This document shows, in pieces, positions 25,226 to 33,435 of a DNA stretch of 64,000 nucleotides (position 1 is the stretch's first letter; each line of letters opens with the position of its first letter). Source of the DNA: UBA1413 sp964650525 (lineage in GTDB: Bacteria > Bacteroidota > Bacteroidia > Bacteroidales > Prolixibacteraceae); assembly GCA_964650525.1 (NCBI GenBank), contig CAZYUA010000018.1:1-64000 (forward strand), in the 5' to 3' direction. The notes under the pieces are model-generated. The model was not told the origin of the DNA. It did no database searches and saw nothing but the letters and a program-made list of their open reading frames with translations. The translations under genes were made by a program, and so were the position numbers.

Positions 25226-25957
25226 TCATTGCAGGTCTCCGGCAGTGGGTTTAATCAGATCACGAATGACTTCGGCGGCGATAAAGCCACCAAACAAAGC
25301 AGGTATGTAAGAGATTGTGCCCACAACGGAATGAGTGCTATCCTCTACAGGAGGGCGGATGGCTTGACCAGGAACCTTCTCCGGTGAAAAGACGGTTTTG
25401 ATACCCGTGCGGATCCCCAACCGGTGAAGTCTTTTTCGAACCATACGCGCCAGGTTGCAATCGTATGTTTCAGAAATATCGGCAACCCGTATTAGTGAAG
25501 GATCCAGTTTGCCACCTGACCCCATTGAACTGACAACCCTGAAACCCCTGGTCACAGCATGGTACAGCAGGAATGTCTTGGGTGACAAAGTATCGATGCA
25601 GTCAACCACATAGTCAAAACTGTCAGAATCAAGGATCTCCGTGGTTTTTGTATCCCGCAGGAAGCCATTGATATTGGTAAGCCGGAGTTCAGGATTAATG
25701 TCTTTCATCCTGAGAGCCAGCACATCAGACTTGGCTTTTCCTGTGGTGGATATCAGAGCAGTAAGCTGGCGATTGCGGTTGGAAGGCTCAACCACATCTC
25801 CGTCGGCAATGGTCAGTGAGCCAATTCCGGCGCGGCAGAGAAATTCTGCCACCCAGGAACCCACTCCACCCAAACCGACGACCAGCACATGGGCTTTTGC
25901 CAGAAGTGAAGCATTCGCATCGCCCAGGAGCAGCCGTGTCCGTTCATCCCATCTCAT
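25226..25957 (-). CDS. tcdA: tRNA threonylcarbamoyladenosine dehydratase
   Basis: An E1-like (MoeB/ThiF) ATPase of 243 residues that cyclises t6A37 to ct6A in tRNA. I take ATG 25957 (MRWDERTRLLLGDANASLLA), because it overlaps the TatD stop by 4 bases (ATGA). The annotated upstream extension to 25987 would run into tatD. The nucleotide site GLGGVGSWVAEFLCRAGIG, DGDVVEPSNRNRQ and the Cys-bearing DYVVDCIDTLSPK are visible, as is the C-terminal hydrophobic YIPALFGGFIAAEVIRDL. Confidence 0.93.
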   Translation of the reverse strand: MRWDERTRLLLGDANASLLAKAHVLVVGLGGVGSWVAEFLCRAGIGSLTIADGDVVEPSNRNRQLTALISTTGKAKSDVLALRMKDINPELRLTNINGFLRDTKTTEILDSDSFDYVVDCIDTLSPKTFLLYHAVTRGFRVVSSMGSGGKLDPSLIRVADISETYDCNLARMVRKRLHRLGIRTGIKTVFSPEKVPGQAIRPPVEDSTHSVVGTISYIPALFGGFIAAEVIRDLIKPTAGDLQ

Positions 25958-26619
25958 TGCCTGACAAAAACCTGCCGGAAATTCCACATAATCTGTTCGG
26001 TGAGCTTTTCCTTCGGAATCCTCTGATTCTCAGCATACCGAAGGTAAATCTCCTCAACAGGGTGCTGCCATTCATCGGTCTCAAAAAAGAGCCGGTCAGG
26101 TGGTATCTTCCCCAGGATCTGGTCCCAGTCGGCACCGCTGTTCAGCAACATTTTCCCGAACGAAAAGTAGAATCCCAGAGAAAGTAACTGGCTGGTAACC
26201 ATTTCATTTCCGGTGTAACCATGGAGGATCCAAGGAACCGTCGGCTTCATCCGCCGCCGCAAATGGCTTATTTCATTATACGATTTGACACAATGAAGTA
26301 TCACCGGCTTGTTGACGGCCTCCGCCATTTCACACTGGCTGATAAAAACAGCCAGCTGAAGCTGTGATTCTGTATTGGCCAGTTTGTCAAGACCGCACTC
26401 CCCGACGGCAACCACCTCCGGAAGGGAGATCTTCTGCTCAAGGGCTGCCAACTGTTCTTTGTTGTCGTGGTTGTTGGTGATAAACCAGGGATGAAGCCCG
26501 ACGGAGTAAAACCCCCCGGGCTTCAACGGCTCGGTTTGGTCGGAAGGCAGCAGGTTCTTGATGAAAAGGATCCCCTCCCCGTCTGGTGAATGATGGGTGT
26601 GAATATTAATAAATGGCAT
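25954..26619 (-). CDS. TatD-family metal-dependent hydrolase
   Basis: A 221-residue TIM-barrel hydrolase, slightly short for the family. Metal ligands are in place: HTHH near the N-terminus, the Glu in AVGECGLDKL, His in ILHCVKSY, His in LHGYTGN, and the Asp in FETDEW. E. coli TatD acts as a 3'-5' DNA exonuclease and paralogues have varied nuclease roles; D-aminoacyl-tRNA deacylase activity has also been described in the wider group. It overlaps tcdA by 4 bases, so translation is probably coupled. Confidence 0.92.
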   Translation of the reverse strand: MPFINIHTHHSPDGEGILFIKNLLPSDQTEPLKPGGFYSVGLHPWFITNNHDNKEQLAALEQKISLPEVVAVGECGLDKLANTESQLQLAVFISQCEMAEAVNKPVILHCVKSYNEISHLRRRMKPTVPWILHGYTGNEMVTSQLLSLGFYFSFGKMLLNSGADWDQILGKIPPDRLFFETDEWQHPVEEIYLRYAENQRIPKEKLTEQIMWNFRQVFVRQ

Positions 26620-26652
26620 GAGTAAAAAGGTTGGTATGGTGGTACAACGGAA

Positions 26653-27303
26653 CTATATCATCAAAAGGATGGCTGCCACTACACGATCGGCATCCTCAGC
26701 AACCTGGTCTATGGATGAGTTAAGCATATAACAGGGTGCTGAAACTACTTTGTTCTTCTTGTCAACAACTATCTCTCCCTGGTGCCTGGTGATGTGCTTA
26801 CCGCCCATATCCCGGATGGAAGAAGCGGTGGCAGGGTCATGGCCGATGGTCACTTCCACATCTCCCAGGATCCTGGCGATCATCACCGGTGCAATGCACA
26901 GGGCGCCGATAGGTTTCCCCGCAGAAACCATCTCCCTGACTGCCTTTTCCGCATCAGGATGAACGCTGCATTCAGCCCCTTCGAAGGCAAAGGTACACAG
27001 GTTCTTAGCCACTCCGAAGCCTCCCGGGAAAATCAGCGCATCAAAAGCCGAAGCTTCAAAGCCGGAAAGAGGCTGAATTTTCCCGCGTGCAATCCGTGCT
27101 GATTCGACCAGCACGTTCCGCTCTTCCTTCATCACCTGGCCTGTAAGGTGATTTACTACATGATGCTGTTGTGAATCAGGTGCAAAGCACTGGTATACAG
27201 CTCCTTGTCGTGCAATGGCCAGCATTGTCAGGGTGGCTTCGTGAATTTCAGCCCCATCGTACACACCACAACCCGACAGCACAACGGCGATTTTTTTCTT
27301 CAT
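26653..27303 (-). CDS. elbB: ElbB-type glyoxalase, DJ-1/PfpI superfamily
   Basis: This 216-residue protein belongs to the DJ-1/PfpI superfamily, ElbB branch. The start MKKKIAVVLSGCGVYDGAEIHE at 27303 is preferred over ATG 27318. The nucleophile elbow GKPIGALCIAPVMIAR carries the Cys, and FPGGFGVAKNL and ITRHQGEIVVDKKNKVVSAPCYML match ElbB. E. coli ElbB (GloIII-like) has weak glyoxalase activity and is named for an isoprenoid phenotype. It is monocistronic by spacing. Confidence 0.93.
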   Translation of the reverse strand: MKKKIAVVLSGCGVYDGAEIHEATLTMLAIARQGAVYQCFAPDSQQHHVVNHLTGQVMKEERNVLVESARIARGKIQPLSGFEASAFDALIFPGGFGVAKNLCTFAFEGAECSVHPDAEKAVREMVSAGKPIGALCIAPVMIARILGDVEVTIGHDPATASSIRDMGGKHITRHQGEIVVDKKNKVVSAPCYMLNSSIDQVAEDADRVVAAILLMI

Positions 27304-27320
27304 GGCATTGTAATTCAAAT

Positions 27321-27350
27321 CAAAAGTAAAAAACTTACTGAAACGGACAA
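27321..27350 (-). promoter_or_regulatory. Promoter of elbB with both -7 and -33 elements
   Basis: On the minus strand a TTG (27350-27348) is followed by a 19-nt spacer and TACTTTTG (27328-27321), an exact TAnnTTTG. This is the best-spaced Bacteroidota promoter I found in the window. The start codon at 27303 is 17 bases downstream of the box. Confidence 0.6.
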
Positions 27351-27394
27351 GCGAACCAATTGGAAGAAGGTAACCTCAAGGACTATCCATCCGA

Positions 27395-28108
27395 TCAGAT
27401 CAGGCTTTTTCTGAAAAATGCCAGGATCGCCGATACAGCCAGAACCAAAGCAAACACAGCGGAAGCAATGAAAATTGAGCGGTAATCAGCCTGCCGTTTA
27501 ATCATAATTCCGATAAAAGCCCATACAACTGAAAGAAGGATAAATGGATTGTCCATTTTCTTCATGGCACCCAACGCTAGAAACGCCCCAACGACAATGA
27601 GCAGGATGGTCCAAATCTCATCAGAAAACCCGAATCCGCCCCACCCCACGTGCACCAAAAGGGCAGTAATATTGGCAATCGTGGCAATGCAAATCCAACC
27701 AAGATACACTCCGAAGGCTGCCTTAATTAAACCCATTGGTAATGCTTTGATATGGAAATTGATGGCAATCAGGGTTGCCAGCAAAGCCACCATAACTACG
27801 ACGGAAAGCCCCACTTCCCCATAATGCCAGGCTACAATCCATAAGCTATTGAAAAGGCATGTCCAGGCAAACAGCCATCCGATAGCAGCAACTGACAGGT
27901 GGTTAGAATCCCTGAATTGCAAAACGCAGAACAGAAATAACATCAGGTAAATAACCCCCCAAATGGAAAAGGTAATTCCCGCCGGGACAAAAAGGTTGGG
28001 ATACATGCCGGAAAGCTCACCCGTATTCTTCCCATTCAGGGGAAGAGCATTCGCCAGGTAATTCATGGTGACCATGGCTGCAAAGAAAAGAATATTCACA
28101 ATCTTCAT
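27395..28108 (-). CDS. TspO/MBR-like tryptophan-rich membrane protein
   Basis: A 237-residue protein with about seven hydrophobic segments. LFVPAGITFSIWGVIYLMLF and the spaced Trp residues (TCLFNSLWIVAWHYG, YLGWICIATIANIT) resemble the TspO/MBR group that is annotated as tryptophan-rich sensory protein. It is longer than classical five-helix TspO (about 160 residues). Ligand and role are unknown. Convergent or divergent partners give no hint. Confidence 0.72.
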   Translation of the reverse strand: MKIVNILFFAAMVTMNYLANALPLNGKNTGELSGMYPNLFVPAGITFSIWGVIYLMLFLFCVLQFRDSNHLSVAAIGWLFAWTCLFNSLWIVAWHYGEVGLSVVVMVALLATLIAINFHIKALPMGLIKAAFGVYLGWICIATIANITALLVHVGWGGFGFSDEIWTILLIVVGAFLALGAMKKMDNPFILLSVVWAFIGIMIKRQADYRSIFIASAVFALVLAVSAILAFFRKSLI

Positions 28109-28201
28109 GGTGATACCGAATAATCAGAAATACGTTAATTGATACCGGACTGGAAACAGAATTCCTCTGGTTTCACAAAAATCCTTGCCATAGCCGGCAA
28201 A

Positions 28202-28209
28202 CAAATGTA
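28202..28209 (-). promoter_or_regulatory. Bacteroidota -7 box for the TspO-like gene
   Basis: Minus-strand TACATTTG is an exact TAnnTTTG match 94 bases before the start at 28108, giving a leader of about 87 nt. Confidence 0.42.
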
Positions 28210-28310
28210 GCATTTTTTGTTCCTGTACATTAAAACAGCAATTTGTGATTTGCGGTGAAAATATTTTCATTTTTTTTCTTTCATGGTACCAGTTAAAAAA
28301 AAATCATTTA

Positions 28311-28332
28311 CTTTGCACATCAAAGTACTTTG
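28311..28332 (+). promoter_or_regulatory. Candidate operator of the wHTH regulator (own operon)
   Basis: CTTTG at 28311-28315, CAAAG at 28321-28325 and CTTTG at 28328-28332 form two overlapping inverted repeats: CTTTG-N5-CAAAG and the perfect 12-bp palindrome CAAAGTACTTTG. The first CTTTG overlaps a likely -7 box, and the element ends 3 bases before the ATG at 28336. The same CTTTG-N5-CAAAG recurs before creD. A repressor here would block the promoter directly. Confidence 0.55.
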
Positions 28333-28335
28333 GAT

Positions 28336-28953
28336 ATGGATGAAAATAATGGATACCTGTTGCAGGTCGCGGAGATCCGCAGGATGATGGAAAAATCGAG
28401 CAGATTTATGTCGCTTAGCGGCTTTTCCGGAATATTTCTGGGCATTTATGCACTTTGTGGGGCTGCTGTCTTTTGGAAAGTTCTTAAGAACACAACCATT
28501 CCGGATGAACGGGCACTCCTTCTCCTGTCACTGACCGCACTGGTGGTCTTACTATCTGCTTTGGGGACAGCTTTGCTGCTGACCCTCAGACAGACGAAAA
28601 AGATGCGTCAGAAGCCCTGGGGTCCCGGATCACGGCAGCTGCTCCTGAGTCTTGCCCTGCCTCTGGTCACCGGTGGTGTGTTTGTCCTGCTCCTGCTTTT
28701 CAGGCACCAGTACCTGCTCATTGCCCCCTCCCTGCTGGTTTTTTACGGACTGGCCCTCGCAGCAGCATCACGGTATACTCACAGGGAAATCTTTTTTGCC
28801 GGATTGACTCAGATCCTTCTGGGACTGGCAGCCTTGTTGTTTCCGCAACAGGGACTCCTCCTGTGGGCTGCAGGGTTTGGCATTGTCCATATCCTTTATG
28901 GCATCTATATGTATTTCAGGCACGAACGGAAATCCAATTCTCAGACATCGTGA
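28336..28953 (+). CDS. Four-to-six-helix membrane protein, partner of wHTH regulator
   Basis: A 205-residue protein from the ATG at 28336; an upstream TTG at 28330 falls inside the palindrome. After a hydrophilic N-terminus (YLLQVAEIRRMMEKSSRF) there are about six hydrophobic segments and a basic C-terminus (YFRHERKSNSQTS). I do not recognise a family by name. Its stop TGA overlaps the GTG start of the wHTH gene (GTGA), so the two are translationally coupled. The trio membrane protein-wHTH-CreD is a recurring arrangement in Bacteroidota, which suggests it may sense or modulate the regulator. Confidence 0.75.
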   Translation: MDENNGYLLQVAEIRRMMEKSSRFMSLSGFSGIFLGIYALCGAAVFWKVLKNTTIPDERALLLLSLTALVVLLSALGTALLLTLRQTKKMRQKPWGPGSRQLLLSLALPLVTGGVFVLLLLFRHQYLLIAPSLLVFYGLALAAASRYTHREIFFAGLTQILLGLAALLFPQQGLLLWAAGFGIVHILYGIYMYFRHERKSNSQTS

Positions 28954-29246
28954 AAAACATCATCCATAAGCTAGATAAAGCTTTTGACAACAAGATCCGG
29001 CTTGGTGTGATGTCTGTCCTTGCTGTCAACGACAGGGTTCCTTTCAATGACCTGAAAAGTACCCTCGACCTGACCGACGGAAATCTTGCCAGCCATCTGA
29101 AAGTGCTCGAAAGCATCGACTATGTCAGTGTCCATAAAAGCTTCTCCGGAAGAAAACCAATGACTACTTTCGAAATCACCCCCCTGGGAAAAGAGGCCTT
29201 CCTTTCCCACCTCAAGGCTCTGGAGGAGATCATTAAACTGCAATAA
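28950..29246 (+). CDS. Small winged-helix transcriptional regulator
   Basis: A 98-residue DNA-binding protein. The GTG start at 28950 overlaps the upstream stop by 4 bases and gives VKNIIHKLDKAFDNKIRLGV, the natural beginning; longer readings start inside the membrane-protein gene. A winged-helix domain fills the protein: RVPFNDLKSTLDLTDGNLAS (helix-turn-helix with recognition helix) and SVHKSFSGRKPMTTFEITPLG (the wing). It resembles the stand-alone ArsR/MarR-like regulators found next to creD. Candidate operators are at 28311-28332 and 29262-29276. Confidence 0.88.
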   Translation: MKNIIHKLDKAFDNKIRLGVMSVLAVNDRVPFNDLKSTLDLTDGNLASHLKVLESIDYVSVHKSFSGRKPMTTFEITPLGKEAFLSHLKALEEIIKLQ

Positions 29247-29261
29247 TTATTTGAATTAATA

Positions 29262-29276
29262 CTTTGATAATCAAAG
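29262..29276 (+). promoter_or_regulatory. Candidate operator/promoter upstream of creD
   Basis: CTTTGATAATCAAAG is a perfect 7-bp inverted repeat with a 1-nt centre, and fits the same CTTTG-N5-CAAAG pattern seen before the operon. It lies 34 bases upstream of the creD ATG at 29310, and TACTTTG may serve as a -7-like element. Confidence 0.55.
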
Positions 29277-29309
29277 CTTTTTGAACAATCATTTAGATCT
29301 TGTTATAGT

Positions 29310-30653
29310 ATGGAAACAATCAATCACGATCCCAAGGGGCCGGGGAACAACGGACCCCTGAAATCATCCCTGATCAGCTGGCATCTGATGTTGAAAATCG
29401 CATTTATCGGGTTGGTCTTTTTTGTTCTGATGATTCCCAAGCTGATGATCATCGGACTGATGGAAGAGCGCAAAACCACCGCGGAGTCGGCCCGCGACGA
29501 AGTGATGGAAAAGTGGTCGGCCGATCAGGTGGTGCGTGGACCGGTGCTGACAGTGCCTGTACAGGAAACGGTCACCGACCAGGAGGGCAAGAATCCCATG
29601 GTCGTGCAATCCCTGCAATACTTTCTGCCGCAGGAGCTGGCCATCGACGGACAGCTGACGCCCCGCGACCGCTACCGGAGCATATACAAGGTGGTGGTTT
29701 ACGAATCAGAGATCCGTATCTCCGGAAGCTTTGCCCCGCCTTCCCCGGAAATCCTCAAGGCTTCCGGAGAAAAGGAGTGGAGCAAAGCGGAACTCTCCAT
29801 CGGGTTATCCGACTTGCGGGGCATCAGCAACATGGTGGAGATGGTGTGGAACGGACAGAAGGTCACTTTTCTTCCCGGCATGGACGACCCGGTTATTGGT
29901 ACCGGTGGCATCACCCTGCCCCTGCCTGTCGATCCTGCCACTTCTTTCCCGGCTACCTTTGAATGCGTACTTCACCTTAAGGGGAGCCACTCCCTCCATT
30001 TCAGTCCGCTCGGAGAAACCACTACTGTCAAACTCGCCTCGGTCTGGAATGATCCCGGATTCACAGGGAGCTTCCTCCCGGTCAGCCATACCGTGAATGC
30101 CGACGGGTTTACGGCCGACTGGAAGGTGCTCCATTTCAACCGCAACTTTCCCCAGACCTGGAAAGGAGACAAATACAAAATGGGGGGAGCCGATTTCGGG
30201 GTGGAGCTGGTGACCGTGGCCGACCACTACCAGAAGAACATCCGCAGCGCCAAATACGGTATCCTGGTGATCGTACTGGTCTTTATCTCCTTTTTCCTCA
30301 GCGAGGTAATCAGCGGGGAGCGCATCCACCCAGTCCAGTATGCCCTGGTAGGCTTCGCCCTGCTCCTCTTTTACCTCCTGCTTCTCTCTCTCTCGGAACA
30401 TCTGGGCTTTAACATTGCCTACCTTATTGCATCGGCAGCGGTGCTCACCATGGTCTTCGCCTACTCGCGCTCCTTCCTGAAGAAGCGGATCAACTCCCTG
30501 ATGCTCACTGCCGTACTGGCGGCATCATTTATTTTCATCTTTGTGCTTCTACAGATGGAAACCTATGCCCTGGTAACAGGAAGCATCGTCCTCTTCCTTA
30601 TCCTGGCACTGATCATGTACCTAACCCGGAAAATCAACTGGTACAACGAGTAA
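29310..30653 (+). CDS. creD: CreD-family inner-membrane protein
   Basis: A 447-residue membrane protein of usual CreD length. It has an N-terminal helix (LKIAFIGLVFFVLMIPKLMIIGLMEER), a periplasmic domain of roughly 270 residues (RGPVLTVPVQETV; WKVLHFNRNFPQTW; GVELVTVADHYQKNIRSAKYG), then about five helices containing the conserved SEVISGERIHPVQYALVGFALLLFYLLLLSLSEHLGF. In E. coli CreD is the main output of the CreBC system and affects envelope integrity and colicin tolerance. Here no CreBC is present; the wHTH gene next door is the likely regulator. Confidence 0.94.
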   Translation: METINHDPKGPGNNGPLKSSLISWHLMLKIAFIGLVFFVLMIPKLMIIGLMEERKTTAESARDEVMEKWSADQVVRGPVLTVPVQETVTDQEGKNPMVVQSLQYFLPQELAIDGQLTPRDRYRSIYKVVVYESEIRISGSFAPPSPEILKASGEKEWSKAELSIGLSDLRGISNMVEMVWNGQKVTFLPGMDDPVIGTGGITLPLPVDPATSFPATFECVLHLKGSHSLHFSPLGETTTVKLASVWNDPGFTGSFLPVSHTVNADGFTADWKVLHFNRNFPQTWKGDKYKMGGADFGVELVTVADHYQKNIRSAKYGILVIVLVFISFFLSEVISGERIHPVQYALVGFALLLFYLLLLSLSEHLGFNIAYLIASAAVLTMVFAYSRSFLKKRINSLMLTAVLAASFIFIFVLLQMETYALVTGSIVLFLILALIMYLTRKINWYNE

Positions 30654-30701
30654 TCCAGGCAGAGGTTGATGTTGATGCCGGAGGAGAGTTCGTCCGGGCA
30701 C

Positions 30702-30753
30702 AAACCCGGGAGGAAAGGCTGGTTCGCAAACCTGCCGGTTCCCTCCCGGGTTT
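30702..30753 (+). terminator. Probable terminator after creD
   Basis: A perfect 12-bp inverted repeat (AAACCCGGGAGG / CCTCCCGGGTTT) with a 28-nt loop that itself contains GGTT-cgca-AACC. TTTTCATTTG follows on the plus strand. It lies between convergent creD and the fumarase gene. Confidence 0.55.
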
Positions 30754-30880
30754 TCATTTGGCCTTCCGGCTGTTTCTTCCGGTAGCGAAGTTTTTTTCGA
30801 GTACTGTCAGCCGGTATCCGAAAGAAGAAAGTGAATAAGGATAGCCAGCCACGCCTGGCAAGCAGACTCCACCATTCCTG

Positions 30881-32485
30881 TCAAAGCTGTTTGTAGAAGT
30901 CGTTGCCCTTGTCATCGACGATGATGAAGGCAGGAAAATTTTCGACCCGGATTTTTCTGACCGCTTCCATGCCCAGGTCTTCAAAGTCAACGATTTCGAC
31001 CGATTTGATGCTTTCCTTGGCCAGGATAGCAGCAGGTCCCCCGATGGACCCCAGGTAAAAGCCGCCATATTGATTGCAGGCGTCGGTGACGGACTGACTG
31101 CGGTTTCCCTTGGCCAGCATTATCAATGACCCTCCCTGTTTCTGGAAGGGTTCAACATACACATCCATGCGTCCGGCGGTGGTAGGCCCGAAACTACCCG
31201 AGGCCATACCAACGGGGGTTTTGGCAGGCCCTGCATAGTACACCGGATGGTTCTTGAAATAGTCCGGCATGGGAGCTCCTTCATCCATCATTTTCTTGAT
31301 ACGGGCATGAGCTGCATCGCGGGCCACAATGAGCGTGCCCCTTAAGTTGAGGCGTGTCTTAACGGGATATTTGCTTAATTCTGCCAGGACCACTTCCATT
31401 GGCCGGTCCAGGTCGATGTCGATGGAAGGTTCCATACCCGGAGCCACACGCGGCAGATAGTGTGCCGGATTCTTCTCCAGTTCTTCCAGAAAAATTCCTT
31501 CATCCGTGATTTTTGCCCGTATGTTCCGGTCGGCACTGCAGGAAACCCCCAACCCTACCGGGCAGGAAGCTGCATGGCGTGGAAGCCGTACCACCCGCAC
31601 GTCGTGGACAAAATATTTACCCCCGAACTGGGCACCCATGCCATAATCGCGGCATATCTTCTCAACGCGTGCTTCCCATTCCCGATCCCGGAAAGCCCTG
31701 CCACCGTCGCTGCCTGTCACCGGGAGATGGTCGTAATACCCTGCCGAAGCTTTTTTTACCGCCGAAAGCGTTGCCTCTGCCGACGTTCCCCCAATAACCA
31801 GGGCCAAATGATAAGGAGGACAGGCGGCTGTGCCCAGATCCCTGATCTTCTCCTCCACGAACCGCGTCAGGCTCTCCTCGTTCAGCAACGACTTGCTCTG
31901 CTGGTAGAGAAACGTCTTGTTTGCCGATCCCCCTCCCTTGGTTATAAAGAGAAATTCATATTCCATACCCTGGGTGGCGAAGATATCAATTTGCGCCGGC
32001 AGGTTGGTACCTGTGTTTTTCTCTTCCGTCATCGTCAGGGGTACAATCATGGAATACCGCAGATTACGGTTCTGGTATGTGTCGAATATGCCTTTTGAAA
32101 TATGAAGAGCATCGTTAGCACCCGTGTAAACATCCTCTCCCTTCCGGCCGATTACGATAGCTGTACCCGTATCCTGACAGGTGGGAAGAAGCCCCTCAGC
32201 TGCAATAACCTGGTTCATCAACATGGTGTAAGCCACAAAACGGTCGTTGTCGCTGGCTTCAGTATCTTCCAGAATCTGCCGTAGTTTGGCCAAATGCGCC
32301 GGCCGAAGGTAAAAGGATACATCGGTGACCGCCTCCCGTGCCAGTAACTCCAAACCTTCCGGATCAACCTTAAGAATCCTCCGGCCTCCTTCACAAAGGA
32401 TGGAAACAAAATCCTTGCTTATTAACCGGTAAGGTGTTTCATCCTTCAGCAGGGTAAAAGGCTTTTCATAATGGAATGATGTCAT
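30881..32485 (-). CDS. Fumarate hydratase, class I (4Fe-4S)
   Basis: A 534-residue homodimeric class I fumarase, close to E. coli FumA in length; it interconverts fumarate and malate in the TCA cycle or its reductive branch. The N-terminal domain holds the first cluster Cys (LPTCQDTGTAIVIG, C103), a second Cys in GTAACPPYHLALVIGGTSAE and a third in HAASCPVGLGVSCSADRN. The C-terminal beta domain has the conserved RGTLIVARDAAHARIK, GPAKTPVGMASGSFGPTTAGRMD and LAKGNRSQ motifs. An oxygen-sensitive 4Fe-4S fumarase fits an anaerobic lifestyle. Confidence 0.96.
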   Translation of the reverse strand: MTSFHYEKPFTLLKDETPYRLISKDFVSILCEGGRRILKVDPEGLELLAREAVTDVSFYLRPAHLAKLRQILEDTEASDNDRFVAYTMLMNQVIAAEGLLPTCQDTGTAIVIGRKGEDVYTGANDALHISKGIFDTYQNRNLRYSMIVPLTMTEEKNTGTNLPAQIDIFATQGMEYEFLFITKGGGSANKTFLYQQSKSLLNEESLTRFVEEKIRDLGTAACPPYHLALVIGGTSAEATLSAVKKASAGYYDHLPVTGSDGGRAFRDREWEARVEKICRDYGMGAQFGGKYFVHDVRVVRLPRHAASCPVGLGVSCSADRNIRAKITDEGIFLEELEKNPAHYLPRVAPGMEPSIDIDLDRPMEVVLAELSKYPVKTRLNLRGTLIVARDAAHARIKKMMDEGAPMPDYFKNHPVYYAGPAKTPVGMASGSFGPTTAGRMDVYVEPFQKQGGSLIMLAKGNRSQSVTDACNQYGGFYLGSIGGPAAILAKESIKSVEIVDFEDLGMEAVRKIRVENFPAFIIVDDKGNDFYKQL

Positions 32486-32579
32486 GGTGTTGTTTTTAAG
32501 TTGAAATACCGATAAATAAATACCTGACGAATCTTTCCCGGAATCTGATCTGATCTGTAGCGGGAATCACCTCATAATG

Positions 32580-32587
32580 CAAATATA
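32580..32587 (-). promoter_or_regulatory. Bacteroidota -7 box for fumarase
   Basis: Minus-strand TATATTTG matches TAnnTTTG exactly, 95 bases before the ATG at 32485, giving a leader of about 88 nt. Confidence 0.45.
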
Positions 32588-32917
32588 GGAAATTGAAGCC
32601 CACAGTGGGAACAAGTCCTCTTTTTTCAACGGCCCAAATCGCTGCCAAGGTTTCCTGGAACAGGATTATTATTTAAATTTGCATGTTCCTGCAATACCAT
32701 TGCGAACACGCGTTGCGTTTTTTGTCTTGGAAACAGCCGGAAGGAAGCTCCTGCCACAAGCGAGCCCTGACAGAGGATTACAGGAGCTTTCGTGTACATT
32801 TGTACTTTCAGAAATCCTGATTACAGCCATTCCTCGAAGGTAGTTCAAACAGGATCTGAAGGAACAAACCCATTCAGAATTCTGAATACAAATGTTATTT
32901 TTATTAACTATTGGAAT

Positions 32918-32925
32918 TAAATTTG
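32918..32925 (+). promoter_or_regulatory. Bacteroidota -7 box for the Lys-rich microprotein
   Basis: TAAATTTG, an exact TAnnTTTG match, ends 4 bases before the ATG at 32930, so the mRNA would be nearly leaderless if this box is used. Confidence 0.45.
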
Positions 32926-32929
32926 TTCT

Positions 32930-33043
32930 ATGTCAAAGGAAAAGACGCTCAAGGAAAAGAGCACGAAAAAGGCATCAACAAAGAGCCTGAAAGAGAAAAG
33001 AGCTGCCAAGGAGGCCAAACGGGAAGAGAAAAAACGGAGCTGA
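32930..33043 (+). CDS. Lysine-rich microprotein (37 residues)
   Basis: A small ORF, ATG at 32930 to TGA at 33041-33043. It begins MSKEKTLKEKSTKKASTKSL and continues with an Ala/Lys/Glu/Arg-rich helix (KEKRAAKEAKREEKKRS). About 14 of the 37 residues are Lys, with several Arg and Glu, and there are no aromatic residues. It should be a highly charged helix, like short basic nucleic-acid or ribosome-associated peptides. I recall similar short Lys-rich proteins in Bacteroidota but cannot give a family. The exact -7 box just upstream and the fully helical, biased composition favour a real gene. An overlapping 67-codon ORF in another frame (32911-33114) looks spurious. Confidence 0.6.
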   Translation: MSKEKTLKEKSTKKASTKSLKEKRAAKEAKREEKKRS

Positions 33044-33435
33044 TACAGGTGACAATCCGAAAGGCGGATCACAAATTTCCTGTATACATCAGTTTCCGGT
33101 TGCGTACGGTATGAGATGGGGCCGGGATTTTCCCCGGGGGTATATTTTTTTGATCAGATCCCGGCAATGATTTCTTTTTATCTGGTGCGAATGGAATGGC
33201 ATCCAGGGTAAACATTTCCGGATAGAAGGCCGGGGTTGGAACAACCAGGGAATTACGCCGTGAAATACTGAATGGCATCCCGATACAAACCAGCCACGCA
33301 ACAACAGGTGAAAGAAATTCCTTATTGTGGGTTTGGATAGTAAACCCCTTCCGGGTTATTGATGGTGAACCTGGAATTCCGGTAATCAGGATAATGGTTA
33401 TAATAATATATTTGTTACCAGAAAGTACCGGAATT
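33044..33435. other. Intergenic region before the FAD/Fe-S dehydrogenase
   Basis: About 390 bases. Just after the microprotein stop is a compound inverted repeat (ATACAGG and CCTGTAT around 33043-33085, enclosing ATCCG/CGGAT), which may be an mRNA 3' structure. An exact -7 box (TATATTTG, 33407-33414) lies before the next gene. No coding sequence is supported; a 141-codon minus-strand ORF at 33069-33494 overlaps the dehydrogenase start and looks random. Confidence 0.5.
33407..33414 (+). promoter_or_regulatory. Bacteroidota -7 box for the FAD/Fe-S dehydrogenase
   Basis: TATATTTG, an exact TAnnTTTG match, 22 bases before the ATG at 33436. This supports the ATG at 33436 over an upstream in-frame start at 33325. 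Confidence 0.5.

Larger units (their letters stand above)
32486..32929. other. Intergenic region between fumarase and the Lys-rich microprotein
   Basis: This stretch carries two divergent promoters. I see an exact -7 box for fumarase at 32580-32587 (minus) and one for the microprotein at 32918-32925. No gene or clear RNA structure was recognised between them. Confidence 0.5.

Noticed and set aside
32911..33114. 67-codon ORF overlapping the Lys-rich microprotein
   Set aside because: It is out of frame with the biased Lys-rich ORF, starts within the promoter box region and shows no features.
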